Of a stretch of 64,000 nt of DNA, positions 8,462-20,968 are shown one piece after another. A model generated the notes under the pieces. That model worked only from the letters and a program-made list of their open reading frames with translations. It searched no databases and had not been told where the DNA came from. The stretch is from positions 265,962 to 329,961 of the forward strand of contig NZ_JBFHGL010000002.1 in NCBI RefSeq assembly GCF_041583195.1, written 5' to 3'. How positions within the stretch are numbered: position 1 is the stretch's first letter; each line of letters begins with the position of its first letter. Made by a program: the position numbers and the translations under genes. This DNA is from Sulfurimonas sp. (GTDB lineage Bacteria > Campylobacterota > Campylobacteria > Campylobacterales > Sulfurimonadaceae).

Positions 8462-9178
8462 TTACTCCTTGTCAGATATTATATATGTTCTTAACGTATA
8501 GTTTTTGTTATTTGGATTTTTCGGAAAAACTACGTTTTTCAATCTATTTTTTATTTTTTTTAGCTCATTATTAAAACTAACGTTATCTGAAAATTTTAAT
8601 ATTCTAAAATCTATCATTTTACCTATTGCACTTAACTCAATAATAACCTCTGCAGATTTTCCTTGAGTATTTTGAGGTGGTTCAAAATGATTATATATTG
8701 TAGCTTGAATTTTAGCTAAATATTCATTAACTTCATCAGCACCAGAATCTGAAGAACTTTTATCAGAGTTGTTTGAAGAGTCGATACTTTTTATTTTTTC
8801 ACGAATAGATTCAACTTCGTTTATTTTAGAAGTTTTTACTTTTTTTGCTATCTCGTTGTATCTTTTATTATCCGTTTTTTCTTTAATTTTTTTAGGTTTT
8901 GAAATATTTTTTGTCCAAACATCACTAAAGAGATCATCTATATTTACATTTTCTTCAATCTTATCAGGCATAGTAATATCTTGTGTCTGTGCAGGTTTAA
9001 CTTTAAATTTCGAGATATCTGTACTTAGAGAAACAGATATAAAATCTTTTTTATTTAAAGCATAAGATTTTATATCTGAAGCACTAAATAACATATAGGA
9101 GAAACTTAGCGTTACAACTAAAAAAAGGAAAAGTGATATAGCACCACTTATATAGAAGTAGTAATCGTTTTTAACCAT
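8462..9178 (-). CDS. tolA: TolA-like energy-transducing protein (TonB family C-terminus)
   Basis: The protein has one N-terminal membrane segment (about residues 10-32), a Lys/Asp/Ser-rich periplasmic linker (about 60-145) and a small C-terminal domain (about 150-238) like TonB/TolA (YLAKIQATIYNHFEPP, then VIIELSAIGKMIDFRILKFS). It probably connects the ExbB/ExbD motor to TolB and Pal. It lacks the very long Ala-rich helix of E. coli TolA. Its start overlaps the exbD stop by 8 bases. TonB is an alternative, but position next to tolB-pal favours TolA. Confidence 0.8.
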   Translation of the reverse strand: MVKNDYYFYISGAISLFLFLVVTLSFSYMLFSASDIKSYALNKKDFISVSLSTDISKFKVKPAQTQDITMPDKIEENVNIDDLFSDVWTKNISKPKKIKEKTDNKRYNEIAKKVKTSKINEVESIREKIKSIDSSNNSDKSSSDSGADEVNEYLAKIQATIYNHFEPPQNTQGKSAEVIIELSAIGKMIDFRILKFSDNVSFNNELKKIKNRLKNVVFPKNPNNKNYTLRTYIISDKE

Positions 9179-9563
9179 TTGTAGCTAATGATACTTCAGT
9201 AAATCCTGACTGTTTAACAGCACCTAATACACTCATTACAACTCCATAATCCAAACTTTTATCTGCACTTATTAAAACTGTAGCTTTAAGATCTAATTTT
9301 CTTGAATATTTATAAAAATTGTCTTCAAATGAGTTTATGTCAAAATTGTCTTTATTAACTTTTAGAGTCAAATCTTTTCTTATAGTTATATGTATAGGTG
9401 GAATACTCTCTAGCTGTTTAGAAGTTGAGCCCTGAGGTAGCTTTATATTTTCCTCAAATACTATATTGGGTGCTATAACCATTAATATAGCTAGTAACAC
9501 AAGCATTATATCAACTAAAGGAGTTATATTTAACTCTGGTTTTTCTTCCCAATCATAGTACAT
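9171..9563 (-). CDS. exbD: ExbD/TolR family proton-channel subunit
   Basis: A 130 aa protein with one membrane helix (about residues 13-32) carrying the conserved channel Asp18 in ITPLVDIMLVLLAI, followed by a periplasmic domain (about 40-130). It forms the proton-driven motor with the ExbB/TolQ-like protein encoded just upstream. Because tolA, tolB and pal follow directly, it most likely serves as TolR. The ATG is 2 bases after the exbB stop. Confidence 0.93.
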   Translation of the reverse strand: MYYDWEEKPELNITPLVDIMLVLLAILMVIAPNIVFEENIKLPQGSTSKQLESIPPIHITIRKDLTLKVNKDNFDINSFEDNFYKYSRKLDLKATVLISADKSLDYGVVMSVLGAVKQSGFTEVSLATNG

Positions 9564-9565
9564 AA

Positions 9566-10132
9566 TTAATCTTTTTTCGAAAGTAGTGCATCACTCTGCA
9601 TCTGCAAAAAATTTATAATCTCATAAGATTTTCTCTTTAAGATTTGATGATAAGTATAAGCAAAAATAGCTACAAATATACCAGCAGCTGTAGCAATAAG
9701 TGCATCTGATACACCACTACTTATTATTGACATACTACCGCTACTTTGACCAATATGTGTAAAAGTATCTAAAATTGACACAACAGTACCAAAAAGTCCT
9801 ATAAATGGCGTAGTAGATGAAAATACTGATAATATTGCCAAACCTTTTGTGGCTTTTTTTGTAGCAGATAGCAAACCTAGTTGCAATACTTCTTTTTTTG
9901 TTGAAGATGATATTCTTAAAAATTTATACAGATAAGAGGATTCACTTACAGTTGATGAGCCTAGTAACAACGCTTCAAAAGATTCGTTTTCATTTTTCAG
10001 CCAACTATCAAGTGTAAAATAACGATAAAAAAACACCCAATTAAGTACAATGAAGTATATAGCAAGAATTGCTAATACCCCAAGTGTAACTGGATGGCTT
10101 TTTAGATAAAAATCTAATATTTCATTAAACAT
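9566..10132 (-). CDS. exbB: ExbB/TolQ family proton-channel subunit
   Basis: A 188 aa inner-membrane protein with three predicted membrane segments: about 17-37, then a pair near 95-120 and 140-165. The conserved FIGLFGTVVSILDTF loop and the Ala/Thr-rich last helix (ALIATAAGIFVAIFAY) are typical of MotA/TolQ/ExbB channels. It powers TolA together with the next gene. It starts only 12 bases after atpC, so ATP synthase and Tol-Pal genes are probably read as one long transcript. Confidence 0.92.
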   Translation of the reverse strand: MFNEILDFYLKSHPVTLGVLAILAIYFIVLNWVFFYRYFTLDSWLKNENESFEALLLGSSTVSESSYLYKFLRISSSTKKEVLQLGLLSATKKATKGLAILSVFSSTTPFIGLFGTVVSILDTFTHIGQSSGSMSIISSGVSDALIATAAGIFVAIFAYTYHQILKRKSYEIINFLQMQSDALLSKKD

Positions 10133-10144
10133 TATATTTTTTAT

Positions 10145-10537
10145 CTATAAAAGTTTTTGAGCTGCGTTCTCAAGCTTAGCTGATACAGTTGCAATAGCTG
10201 CACCTGAATCTTCAATACTTTTAACAAGTTCTTTAGCATCTTCAAGAGCTTTTGCAACATCACTTTCGCTTTCACCACGAATAGCAACTGCACCCTCTAC
10301 TAAAACAACTACTTTTTCTTCATCAACATTTACCACACCCCAGTTGATTAATACTGATTCAACATTTTTGTTTGTTTTTTCAATATCAACTACACCAGCA
10401 TCAAGTAAAGTTGAGATAGAAGAGTGACCAGCTAAAACACCAAATTCACCCTCTTGTCCCGGTAAAGTAACACTTAAAGCCTCATCTGAGAAGATAAGAC
10501 CGTTAGGAGTTACAATTTCTAATTTGAACGTATCCAT
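10145..10537 (-). CDS. atpC: ATP synthase epsilon subunit
   Basis: A 130 aa protein with the epsilon beta-sandwich (LEIVTPNGLIFSDEA, then TLPGQEGEFGVLAGHS) and a C-terminal helical hairpin (about 90-130). It belongs to the central stalk and can inhibit ATP hydrolysis. It is the last F1 gene here, 19 bases after atpD, and is followed closely by exbB. Confidence 0.95.
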   Translation of the reverse strand: MDTFKLEIVTPNGLIFSDEALSVTLPGQEGEFGVLAGHSSISTLLDAGVVDIEKTNKNVESVLINWGVVNVDEEKVVVLVEGAVAIRGESESDVAKALEDAKELVKSIEDSGAAIATVSAKLENAAQKLL

Positions 10538-10556
10538 TAGAGTCCTTTATTTAGGC

Positions 10557-12856
<2,300 letters not shown>

Positions 12857-12866
12857 AAAAAATTCC

Positions 12867-14384
12867 TTACGCTACTACGAAAGAAGCTTTGAACTCTTCA
12901 AGTGCTTTTAACATAAGTGCTTTAGTATCATCATCAACTTTAGACGCACTTCTAATGTTTTCAAAAATTTGAGGGTAAGAAGCCTCAATAAATGGATATA
13001 ACTCATTCTCAAATCTTACAACGTTTGAAGCATCCATATCATCTAGGAAACCTTCGTTACCAGCGAAGATGATAAGAACTTGTTTCTCAGCAGAAAGTGG
13101 AGAGAAAGGCCCTTGTTTTAGAACTTCTACCATTCTTTGACCACGCTCTAGTTGTTTACGAGAAACTTCATCAAGATCAGATGCGAACTGAGCAAACGCT
13201 TGAAGCTCACGGTATTGTGCAAGATCAAGACGTAAAGTACCAGCAACTTGCTTAGTAGCTTTGATCTGAGCAGCACCACCAACACGAGATACTGAAAGAC
13301 CAACGTTAATTGCTGGACGAACACCTGAGTTGAATAGGTCAGTTTCTAGGAAGATTTGACCATCAGTAATAGAGATAACGTTTGTTGGAATATACGCAGC
13401 AACGTCACCAGCTTGAGTTTCAATGATTGGTAATGCAGTTAAAGAACCAGCACCGTTTTCATCACTTAACTTAGCTGCACGCTCTAAAAGACGAGAGTGA
13501 ACATAGAAAACATCACCTGGGTATGCTTCACGACCTGGAGGACGACGAAGAATAAGTGACATCTCACGGTAAGCTACCGCATGTTTAGATAAATCATCAT
13601 ATACGATTAGACCATGTCTAGCGTTGTCACGGAAGTACTCACCCATAGTAACACCAGTATATGGAGCTAAGAATTGAAGTGCAGCAGCTTCAGCACCACT
13701 TGCAGATACAACGATAGTATTCTCCATTGCACCGTGTTCTTCTAAACGACGAACAACTTGTGCTACAGTTGATTCTTTTTGACCAACAGCAACATATATA
13801 GATACAACACCGTTACCTTTTTGGTTGATAATAGTATCTAGTGCAACAGTTGTTTTACCAGTTTGTCTATCACCAATGATAAGCTCACGTTGACCACGAC
13901 CGATTGGCACTAGTGCATCAATAGATTTGATACCAGTTGCTAATGGTTCATGTACAGATTTACGCTCCATAATACCAGGTGCTTTTTCTTCAACGAAACG
14001 AGTCTCAGTTGTTTCAATTGGACCTTTACCATCGATAGGCTCACCTAGTGCATTTACAACACGACCTAAAAGAGCATCACCAACTGGTACACGTAAAAGT
14101 TTACCAAGTCTTTTTACACTCATACCTTCTTTAAGTCCTGTACCAGAACCAAGAATAACGATACCAGCACTTGCTTCTTCAAGGTTCATTGCTAAACCTT
14201 TAGTACCCTCTTCAAATTCTACCATCTCACCAGCCATGATATTGCTTAGTCCGTAAACTTGTGCAACACCATCAGCGTAAGAAACGATCTTACCAGTTTC
14301 ATTAATATCAACATTTAATTCAAAATTATCGATACGTTCTTTAATTATTGAGCTAATTTCATCAGCTTGTATTTTTGCTACCAC
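12867..14384 (-). CDS. atpA: ATP synthase alpha subunit
   Basis: The non-catalytic nucleotide-binding F1 subunit, 505 aa. The P-loop GDRQTGKT lies at residues 171-178, with the alpha signature [17 protein letters not shown] near 360-376. All domains (beta-barrel, nucleotide-binding, helical C-terminus) are full length. It begins 20 bases after atpH in the atpF'-F-H-A-G-D-C order. The a and c subunit genes (atpB, atpE) are absent from this window. Confidence 0.97.
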   Translation of the reverse strand: MVAKIQADEISSIIKERIDNFELNVDINETGKIVSYADGVAQVYGLSNIMAGEMVEFEEGTKGLAMNLEEASAGIVILGSGTGLKEGMSVKRLGKLLRVPVGDALLGRVVNALGEPIDGKGPIETTETRFVEEKAPGIMERKSVHEPLATGIKSIDALVPIGRGQRELIIGDRQTGKTTVALDTIINQKGNGVVSIYVAVGQKESTVAQVVRRLEEHGAMENTIVVSASGAEAAALQFLAPYTGVTMGEYFRDNARHGLIVYDDLSKHAVAYREMSLILRRPPGREAYPGDVFYVHSRLLERAAKLSDENGAGSLTALPIIETQAGDVAAYIPTNVISITDGQIFLETDLFNSGVRPAINVGLSVSRVGGAAQIKATKQVAGTLRLDLAQYRELQAFAQFASDLDEVSRKQLERGQRMVEVLKQGPFSPLSAEKQVLIIFAGNEGFLDDMDASNVVRFENELYPFIEASYPQIFENIRSASKVDDDTKALMLKALEEFKASFVVA

Positions 14385-14404
14385 TACTTATCTCCTCTCG
14401 AAAA

Positions 14405-14938
14405 TTATATTGCTTTTACAATATGTTCTATAATTTGGTCGTTGATTCTTGATTTTGAGAAGTTAATCTCAATACCTAAATCTTCAACATCTACTTTAAC
14501 ACCATCAAAATCACTTTTTACAAAATCCAGTGTGATTTGTGAATCATACTTTTTACCTAATCCATCACCTAAATTTTTAACAACAGAAGCGTCAATATCA
14601 TTATCACTGTAAACTACACCGTGATATGTTTTTGTGCTTTGTGCAATATCTTTTTTAAGTGCTACTGATAAAGATGGAATAACATTTAAACGTTTATTCT
14701 CACCAAGTAGTTTTATAAAATTGTTAACTTTATCAGATTTTGCCGATTTAACTGCGTCTAATAAAATATTTGTTTTATCTGAATCAGAAATACTTGGATT
14801 TGAAATAACATTTTTAAAGTTTTCATCTTTAAAAGATAAAGCTAATTCTGAAAATATTTCACTTAAACTTATTAAAGAATCATTATCTAAATCACTCTTT
14901 AGAGCTTTTATATATCTTTTAGCTACTAATTCACTCAT
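14405..14938 (-). CDS. atpH: ATP synthase delta subunit
   Basis: A 177 aa peripheral-stalk protein linking F1 to subunits b and b'. The N-terminal helical bundle (LVAKRYIKALKSDL) and the C-terminal LGIEINFSKSRINDQI stretch fit the OSCP/delta family. Its ATG directly follows the atpF stop with no gap. Sequence is divergent, as is usual for delta, so the position in the operon is an important part of the evidence. Confidence 0.93.
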   Translation of the reverse strand: MSELVAKRYIKALKSDLDNDSLISLSEIFSELALSFKDENFKNVISNPSISDSDKTNILLDAVKSAKSDKVNNFIKLLGENKRLNVIPSLSVALKKDIAQSTKTYHGVVYSDNDIDASVVKNLGDGLGKKYDSQITLDFVKSDFDGVKVDVEDLGIEINFSKSRINDQIIEHIVKAI

Positions 14939-15451
14939 CTATGCAACCTTCTTTAAGATAACGTTAGCCATAGCTTCTTTATCAAAGTCACTGCTTGAAT
15001 CAGAAAGTAATTTAGTAATTGTATTTTCTACAACTTCTCTTACCATTTTGCGTTGTTCAAATTCCATGTGAGTTTTTTGAGATTTAGCTAAATTAACTAA
15101 ATCTTTCTCACATTGTGCCATGATACTATCATTTAAGACTTTATTCTCTTTTTTAGATGATTCTTGCAGGTCAGCAGCAAATTTCTCTGCTTCTTTAACT
15201 TTTGCAAGTGCCTCTTTTTTAAGTTCATCAGACTCTTTTAATCTGTCCTTAACTTTTTGCAATTCATCTGCAATTCCCTGACTTCTTCCCTTAAAGAAAG
15301 CTTTTGCAGGTTCTGCAATTAAATACCAAATAAGTCCAGCGAATAAAGCAAAGTTTACAGTTCTTTGAACTATATCTGTGCCACCTTCACCACCACCAGA
15401 TGCTAATGCGTAAGTTGATACCATTAGCGATAACAGTAAAATTTTAATCAC
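14939..15451 (-). CDS. atpF: ATP synthase subunit b
   Basis: A 170 aa protein with a signal-like first helix (residues 1-18), a Gly-rich spacer (SGGGEGG), a membrane helix around 30-47 (VNFALFAGLIWYLIAEP) and a long charged coiled coil to the end. It forms a b/b' peripheral stalk with the preceding gene product. Campylobacterota typically carry two different b genes. The extra N-terminal hydrophobic segment is seen in this lineage's b subunits as far as I recall. It begins 9 bases after atpF'. Confidence 0.93.
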   Translation of the reverse strand: MIKILLLSLMVSTYALASGGGEGGTDIVQRTVNFALFAGLIWYLIAEPAKAFFKGRSQGIADELQKVKDRLKESDELKKEALAKVKEAEKFAADLQESSKKENKVLNDSIMAQCEKDLVNLAKSQKTHMEFEQRKMVREVVENTITKLLSDSSSDFDKEAMANVILKKVA

Positions 15452-15460
15452 ATCACATCC

Positions 15461-15883
15461 TTATAGTTGACTAAATTTTGCATTTAGTGAATCTTTAAAA
15501 ATTGGCATTTGAGAATCTAAATCTTTCCCTAATACCTCTTTAGCCTCATCTAAAGTTTTCTCAAACTCTAAATATTCATTAGCCAATTCGGCTCTCTTAG
15601 CTTCTAACTTACTTTCAGCTAACTCTTTAGCATCTGCAATTACTTTTTCTCTTAAAGCTGCAGCTTCCAGTTTAGCATCCATAACTATTTTTTCAGCTTT
15701 AGCATGTAATTCGTTGATTTCATTATCATTAGTACCTGCTTTTTGCATGTCTTTTTTAATGTCATCATCTCTTTTGTTCATGTAAGCGAATAATGGGTTA
15801 TATAGCCAACTGTTAAGAGTAGCGATTAGTGTAAGAAATACAACCAACGTAGCTATTAGCAATATTGGATTAACATCTAACAT
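15461..15883 (-). CDS. atpF': ATP synthase subunit b'
   Basis: The second peripheral-stalk subunit, about 140 aa. It has one membrane helix (LLIATLVVFLTLIATLN) followed by YNPLFAYMNKRDDDI and a long Ala/Glu/Lys coiled coil. I chose the ATG at 15883 because AGGAGG lies just upstream of it; an in-frame ATG at 15907 would place that ribosome site inside the gene. It is the first gene of the atp cluster, 70 bases downstream of parB. Confidence 0.92.
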   Translation of the reverse strand: MLDVNPILLIATLVVFLTLIATLNSWLYNPLFAYMNKRDDDIKKDMQKAGTNDNEINELHAKAEKIVMDAKLEAAALREKVIADAKELAESKLEAKRAELANEYLEFEKTLDEAKEVLGKDLDSQMPIFKDSLNAKFSQL

Positions 15884-15960
15884 AGCACCTCCTAAAAGTT
15901 GCGCCATTATACAATGATAAAATTGAAATAATTGTTAAAGTAGAGAAAAATTTATAATTT

Positions 15961-16812
15961 TTATTGATTATCTAAATATGTGAGTAATTTTGCTATATCT
16001 TCTTCGTCTTCAAATTCGATAGTTAGCTTATTTTGAGAGGTTTTTACATTGAATCCAAGATCATAAAATCTTGTCTGAATATTAGCAAAATCAAGCTTTT
16101 TTGATTTTTCTTTGCTTATTGTATCATCAGTCAATTGCTTATTTTTTAAGCTTTTTATCATAGATTCTACTTCACGTACGCTTAGTTTTTGACCAATTAT
16201 AGAATTTACAATCAGCTGCTGTTGGCGATCATCTAATCCTACTAAAACTTTTGCATGGCCTGCTGTTATCTTTCCATCTATCAAAGCTTTTTGTGTTTTT
16301 GATGATAATTGAAGCAGTCTTAAAGTGTTTGTAATATGTGTACGACTTTTATGAATTTTTCCTGCAAGTTCTTCTTGAGTTATTTTATGTAACTTTATAA
16401 GTTCACTATATGCATTAGCTAGTTCAATTGCATTTAACTCTTGACGTTGAATGTTCTCAATAAGTGCGAACTGACGCATTTTCTGTTCATCAGAATGTTG
16501 AATGATCGCACGTATAGTTTTTAGTTTTGCTAATTTAGTAGCACGGAATCTTCTCTCACCAGCTATTATTATATAACCATCTACATCTTCTGTAACAACA
16601 ATTGGCTGAATAAGTCCATCATGCTTTATAGAATCAGATAATTCTGCAAGTGATTCATCATCAAAATGTTTTCTAGGCTGGTATGGATTAGGACGTATAT
16701 TCTTTACATCTAGCTCTACAACAGTATCTTTGTAAGAACCTTCATTATCATATGCTTCATCTATCTCACCAAGAAGAGCATCTAAACCGCGACCTAACTT
16801 CTGTGATTTCAT
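15961..16812 (-). CDS. parB: Chromosome partitioning protein ParB
   Basis: The N-terminal KLGRGLDALLG motif contacts ParA. The central ParB/Spo0J domain includes NPYQPRKHFD, the CTP-binding GERRFRA motif and IENIQRQELN, followed by a helix-turn-helix (TQEELAGKIHKSRTHITNTL). The C-terminus is a dimerisation tail, and the length is 283 aa. Its start overlaps the parA stop by one base (TAATG). The pair segregates the chromosome by binding parS sites. I did not find a parS palindrome by eye here. Confidence 0.95.
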   Translation of the reverse strand: MKSQKLGRGLDALLGEIDEAYDNEGSYKDTVVELDVKNIRPNPYQPRKHFDDESLAELSDSIKHDGLIQPIVVTEDVDGYIIIAGERRFRATKLAKLKTIRAIIQHSDEQKMRQFALIENIQRQELNAIELANAYSELIKLHKITQEELAGKIHKSRTHITNTLRLLQLSSKTQKALIDGKITAGHAKVLVGLDDRQQQLIVNSIIGQKLSVREVESMIKSLKNKQLTDDTISKEKSKKLDFANIQTRFYDLGFNVKTSQNKLTIEFEDEEDIAKLLTYLDNQ

Positions 16813-17594
16813 TATGCAATAACCGCCTGAGCTAGGTCTTGATATGCTATAGAACCTGCTGATTTTACATCGTATAAAATAGCAGGTTTTCCAAATGATG
16901 GTGATTCTGCAAGCTTTACATTTCTAGGAACTACAATTATCTTATCTTCTAAGTCACGGAATAGCTTCGTTTTAAAATGTTGTCTAAGATCAGCAAACAC
17001 CTGTTTTGAAAGGTTGTTTTGAGAAGAAAACATAGTTGGTACGAAACCTTTTATACTTAACTTAGGGTTTATAGACTTTCTAACAAGCTTAACTGTGTTT
17101 AAAAGTTGCGCTAAACCTTCTAGTGCAAAAAATTCACATTGAATAGGAATAATTACAGAGTTTGAAGCCGATAGTGCATTAATTGTCATTGGTCCAAGTG
17201 CCGGAGGCGAATCAATAATAATATAGTCATAATCTTTTTTTACATTAGCTATAGCATTTTTTAAAACAAGCTCACGACCTTTTGTTTTATCAACATCGTA
17301 ATACTCTTTCTCAATACCAACTAGACCTATATTTGAAGGTGCTAAGTGAAGTGTAGGAAGATCTGATTTTAAAATTATGTCTTTAAGTTTTTTGGTACCG
17401 ATAAGGACATGATAAATATTAAACTCATAATCATTTCTATGAAACCCTAAAGATGTAGTTGCATTTGCTTGAGGATCTGAGTCTATTAAGAGAACTTTTT
17501 TTTCTGCAACAGCAAGTGAGGCAGCAAGGTTCACGGCAGTAGTTGTTTTACCTACACCACCCTTTTGATTGGCTATTACTATTACTTCGCTCAT
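16812..17594 (-). CDS. parA: Chromosome partitioning ATPase ParA
   Basis: A 260 aa deviant-Walker ATPase: KGGVGKTTTAVNLA (deviant Walker A with the signature Lys), LLIDSDPQANAT, and DYIIIDSPPALGP (Walker B). It works with ParB to position the origin. The ATGA overlap with the birA stop and the TAATG overlap with parB show tight translational coupling. Confidence 0.96.
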   Translation of the reverse strand: MSEVIVIANQKGGVGKTTTAVNLAASLAVAEKKVLLIDSDPQANATTSLGFHRNDYEFNIYHVLIGTKKLKDIILKSDLPTLHLAPSNIGLVGIEKEYYDVDKTKGRELVLKNAIANVKKDYDYIIIDSPPALGPMTINALSASNSVIIPIQCEFFALEGLAQLLNTVKLVRKSINPKLSIKGFVPTMFSSQNNLSKQVFADLRQHFKTKLFRDLEDKIIVVPRNVKLAESPSFGKPAILYDVKSAGSIAYQDLAQAVIA

Positions 17595-18226
17595 CTTAGA
17601 CTATATATCCTTTCTCCGTCTATTTCTATAGACCCATCATCTAGAAGTTCTGCTTTAGATAACGAAATCTTATCATTCTCATTGTGTGTAAAAAAGTTTT
17701 GATTACGATAAAATTCTAACTTATATTTTCTAAAAATTTGCTTCCATGATGAAAAATTTTCAATATTTTTAAAATATTTATTTAGTAGTGTACTTTTAGA
17801 AATATCTATATCTAACGTATTAAAATTTGTTGGTGATTTTACTAAGTTAATTCCAACTCCACAAATAAGAATATCTGATACAATATTAGTAATCATACCG
17901 CCTATTTTTTCATCACCTACATAAAAATCATTTGGCCATTTTAACCAAACATTAGATTTCTCTTTTTCTAGAGTTTCTTTTAAAATATATGCAAAATAGA
18001 TAGATGCGGACTCTAATTTTAAATCTTTGGGCAAATCTTTTAACTTTATAGCAAAAGATAAAAAAAGATTACCTTTATACCCGATCCATGAATTATTACG
18101 ACTTCCAAGTCCATCAGTTTGCAGATCCGCACTTACGGCATGTGGAAGTTCTATAGATGAGTTTTTTATAAGATTTTTTAAATAGGTTTGTGTTGAATCA
18201 ACACTATCAAGATAAGTGATCTTCAA
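17591..18226 (-). CDS. birA: Biotin-protein ligase without DNA-binding domain
   Basis: The enzyme attaches biotin to the carrier domain of biotin-dependent carboxylases such as acetyl-CoA carboxylase. Family motifs: STQTYLKN start, TDGLGSRNNSW (variant of GRGRRGR), WLKWPNDFYVGDEKIGGMI and GVGINL. It lacks the N-terminal helix-turn-helix of E. coli BirA, so it should not act as a repressor. The start overlaps the fmt stop by 20 bases and its stop overlaps parA by 4. Confidence 0.9.
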   Translation of the reverse strand: MKITYLDSVDSTQTYLKNLIKNSSIELPHAVSADLQTDGLGSRNNSWIGYKGNLFLSFAIKLKDLPKDLKLESASIYFAYILKETLEKEKSNVWLKWPNDFYVGDEKIGGMITNIVSDILICGVGINLVKSPTNFNTLDIDISKSTLLNKYFKNIENFSSWKQIFRKYKLEFYRNQNFFTHNENDKISLSKAELLDDGSIEIDGERIYSLR

Positions 18227-19115
18227 GTGATAGTCTTTTACCGTTTATATATGATAGTACATCCATCTCTTTTTTAGACTGTGGCTGAACTTTGTAAATT
18301 CGAATTATACCAACTGAACAAGAGACATCTATGCTGTCTTTATTTACAGATAAGATTTTTCCAGCCTCTCCAGCTTTTTCTTCATCAACTAACGATATAT
18401 TTTTGATTTTAAGTCCGCTATCTAAGTATATTCCAGGCCATGGTGTATACGCACGATATTTATTATATAAACCTCGTGCATTATCAAACTCTACTAAACC
18501 GTTTGATTTTGTAATCTTAGTACAATGTGTAGCACAAGAGTCATCTTGTTTTACAGGTGTATATGAATTAAAGTTTTTTAATACATCTACAGTAAGCTCA
18601 GCAGCAACAGTTGTTAATGCTTCAAAAAGCTCACCAACTATCATATCTTTAGGAATTGTGAATTCTTCTATCTTTATAATATCACCTGTGTCTAAACCTA
18701 CATCCATAAGCATTGCAGTAACACCTGTTTTATTATCATTATTTAAAAGTGACTGCTGAATAGGGCTTGCACCGCGATAATCTGGGAGTATTGAAGCATG
18801 AAGGTTTATACAGGGAGCATGATCTAACACGGCTTTTGGTAAGATCTGACCGTATGCAGCTACTACTATATAGTCACATTTAATCTTTAAAAGCTCAGTT
18901 ACTACATCTTCATCACGAAGTCTATCTGGCTGATATACATCTATATTATTCTTTAATGCCAAAGTTTTTACAACAGGAGGAGTTAAAATTTTTTTACGCC
19001 CAACAGGTTTATCAGGCTGAGTATAAACAGCAACTACATCAATATTTTCAGTATTAAGAAGTTTATCTAAAATAGCTTGGGCATAATCGGGTGTCCCCAT
19101 AAAGATTACGCGCAT
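18207..19115 (-). CDS. fmt: Methionyl-tRNA formyltransferase
   Basis: This enzyme formylates initiator Met-tRNA using 10-formyl-tetrahydrofolate. The catalytic region NLHASILPDYRGASPIQ has the Asn-His pair, and a downstream Asp lies in DVGLDTGDI. The C-terminal tRNA-binding domain includes YRAYTPWPGIYL. The length is 302 aa. A one-base TAATG overlap joins it to obg. Confidence 0.95.
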   Translation of the reverse strand: MRVIFMGTPDYAQAILDKLLNTENIDVVAVYTQPDKPVGRKKILTPPVVKTLALKNNIDVYQPDRLRDEDVVTELLKIKCDYIVVAAYGQILPKAVLDHAPCINLHASILPDYRGASPIQQSLLNNDNKTGVTAMLMDVGLDTGDIIKIEEFTIPKDMIVGELFEALTTVAAELTVDVLKNFNSYTPVKQDDSCATHCTKITKSNGLVEFDNARGLYNKYRAYTPWPGIYLDSGLKIKNISLVDEEKAGEAGKILSVNKDSIDVSCSVGIIRIYKVQPQSKKEMDVLSYINGKRLSLEDHLS

Positions 19116-20221
19116 TAATAAGTCTTTCTGTCACTTTGAACTAGATCAAATAAAGCGTGTTTAAGTGCATCTATATTTTTATGTGTAGCAGAAGATATTG
19201 GTGCTATGAAATAAGGTAGAGTTTTATCAAATCCTAAAGTCTCATCTGCACTTTCTTGAATGTAATATGGAATATTTTCGTCAAAGTTAAAATCACTCTT
19301 AGTATTTGCTTTAACACCCATAATATCTAAAAAGCTCTGAACCAAGTCATTTAACTCCTCAGGATTTATAATATCTGTACGAGTAAGAGCAATAGCGTAT
19401 TTTGACTCTCCAAGTTTTTGGGAGAAAGATGCAACTTCATCTTTAAGAACTTCTATCTGTTCTTTTAAATCCCTGTATGAAGCTAGGTCTATCATAAAAA
19501 GCAAAGTTTTTGTACGTTCAATATGTCTTAAAAATTTAATTCCAAGACCCTTACCTTCATGTGCCCCACCAATTATTCCAGGAATGTCAGCCATAATGAA
19601 AGATTCATAATCACCTATGTTTACCTGACCAAGTTTTGGAGTAAGAGTTGTAAACTCGTAGTTAGCAATTTCTGGACGTGCATTTGATACTGTTGAGATC
19701 AAAGTAGATTTTCCTACATTTGGAAAACCTACCAAACCTACATCTGCGATCAGTTTAAGATCAAGCTTTATCTCTCTTGTTTCACCCTTCTGACCAGGCT
19801 GTGCATAAGTCGGACGTTGTTTAGTAGAGCTTTTAAAGTGGGGGTTTCCAAGTCCACCCTTTCCACCTTCTAAAAACTTCTCTTCCTGACCGTCTTTTAC
19901 CATATCAAAAAGAACTTCACCAGTCTCCATATCGATGATCTGAGTTCCTGGAGGAACGATGATAACTTTTTTCTTTCCAGACTTACCGGTCATATTCGAA
20001 CCTTCACCCGGCATACCGTTATCTGCTTTTATATGCATCTTGCGTTGGAAAGCTGAAAGAGTATGTGTGTTATTGTCACATTTAAAGTAGATGTCGCCGC
20101 CTTTGCCGCCATCACCTCCGTTTGGACCACCATTTAATACAAATTTTTCTCTACGAAACGATACACACCCTGCGCCGCCTTTACCTGATGAAACTTTTAA
20201 TTCGACACTGTCAGTAAACAT
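19115..20221 (-). CDS. obg: Obg/CgtA family GTPase
   Basis: An essential GTPase of ribosome assembly and stress control. The Gly-rich N-terminal Obg fold ([16 protein letters not shown], then [13 protein letters not shown]) covers about residues 1-158. The G domain follows with GFPNVGKST (G1), [16 protein letters not shown] (G3) and TRTD (G4). It lacks a long C-terminal extension (368 aa). It lies downstream of the rplU-rpmA pair but behind a clear terminator, so it probably has its own promoter. Confidence 0.95.
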   Translation of the reverse strand: MFTDSVELKVSSGKGGAGCVSFRREKFVLNGGPNGGDGGKGGDIYFKCDNNTHTLSAFQRKMHIKADNGMPGEGSNMTGKSGKKKVIIVPPGTQIIDMETGEVLFDMVKDGQEEKFLEGGKGGLGNPHFKSSTKQRPTYAQPGQKGETREIKLDLKLIADVGLVGFPNVGKSTLISTVSNARPEIANYEFTTLTPKLGQVNIGDYESFIMADIPGIIGGAHEGKGLGIKFLRHIERTKTLLFMIDLASYRDLKEQIEVLKDEVASFSQKLGESKYAIALTRTDIINPEELNDLVQSFLDIMGVKANTKSDFNFDENIPYYIQESADETLGFDKTLPYFIAPISSATHKNIDALKHALFDLVQSDRKTY

Positions 20222-20290
20222 TGTATATCCTTGATATGAAAAATTTTTAGTAAATAGTGTAAGAGATTATACTCTAAATATTGAAAGAAA

Positions 20291-20315
20291 AATATTTGGG
20301 AAAAACCCAAATATT
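20291..20315 (-). terminator. Rho-independent terminator of rplU-rpmA
   Basis: A perfect 10-base-pair stem (AATATTTGGG / CCCAAATATT) with a five-base loop lies 15 bases beyond the rpmA stop. On the minus strand it is followed by a T-rich run (TTTCTTTC). It separates the ribosomal-protein transcript from obg. Confidence 0.8.
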
Positions 20316-20329
20316 AAATGTATGAAGAA

Positions 20330-20587
20330 TTATGCAGCAGGAATGATTGAAACTTGTTGACGTTTTTTATCTTTACGCTCAAATTTCACTTCACCATCAA
20401 CAAGAGCAAAAATAGTATGATCTTTACCCATACCAACATTTTTACCTGGGTGAACTTTTGTCCCACGCTGACGAATAATGATGTTACCAGCTACTACTGA
20501 CTCACCACCATATTTCTTAACACCAAGTCTTCTACCAGCTGAATCACGATTATTCTGTGTACTACCTTGACCTTTCTTATGTGCCAT
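20330..20587 (-). CDS. rpmA: Ribosomal protein bL27
   Basis: An 85 aa ribosomal protein with the canonical [15 protein letters not shown] start and [21 protein letters not shown] core. There is no N-terminal cleavage extension of the Firmicutes type. It lies 28 bases after rplU and is followed by a strong terminator. Confidence 0.97.
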   Translation of the reverse strand: MAHKKGQGSTQNNRDSAGRRLGVKKYGGESVVAGNIIIRQRGTKVHPGKNVGMGKDHTIFALVDGEVKFERKDKKRQQVSIIPAA

Positions 20588-20615
20588 TTTGTTTCTCCTT
20601 TATTTTATTTGCGAC

Positions 20616-20924
20616 TTACGCAGCAATTTTCGTGATACGAACACGAGTGAAGTCTCTTCTGAAACCTCTTTTAACTTTTGAGTCTTTACGACGACGTTTT
20701 TTGAAAATTACAACTTTCTTATCACGACCTTCATTAATAACCTCAGCAGTAACTTTAGCACCATCTACATATGGAGCTCCAACTTTAAGCTCTCCAGCGT
20801 TAACTGCAAGAACTTCTTCGATTTCGATAGTAGCTTTTGGCTCTAAAGACATTTTATCTAATAATAAGATATCGCCCTCTTCAACCTTATATTGCTTACC
20901 ACCATTTTTGATAATTGCGTACAT
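20616..20924 (-). CDS. rplU: Ribosomal protein bL21
   Basis: A 102 aa 50S protein. It has the typical [18 protein letters not shown] start, [17 protein letters not shown] in the 23S-binding region and FTRVRITKI at the end. It is the first gene of the rplU-rpmA transcript; a TATAAT box lies about 45 bases upstream. Confidence 0.97.
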   Translation of the reverse strand: MYAIIKNGGKQYKVEEGDILLLDKMSLEPKATIEIEEVLAVNAGELKVGAPYVDGAKVTAEVINEGRDKKVVIFKKRRRKDSKVKRGFRRDFTRVRITKIAA

Positions 20925-20968
20925 TACAATTCCTTGTCAATTCATAATTCTATTTTAAAAAGTTCGGA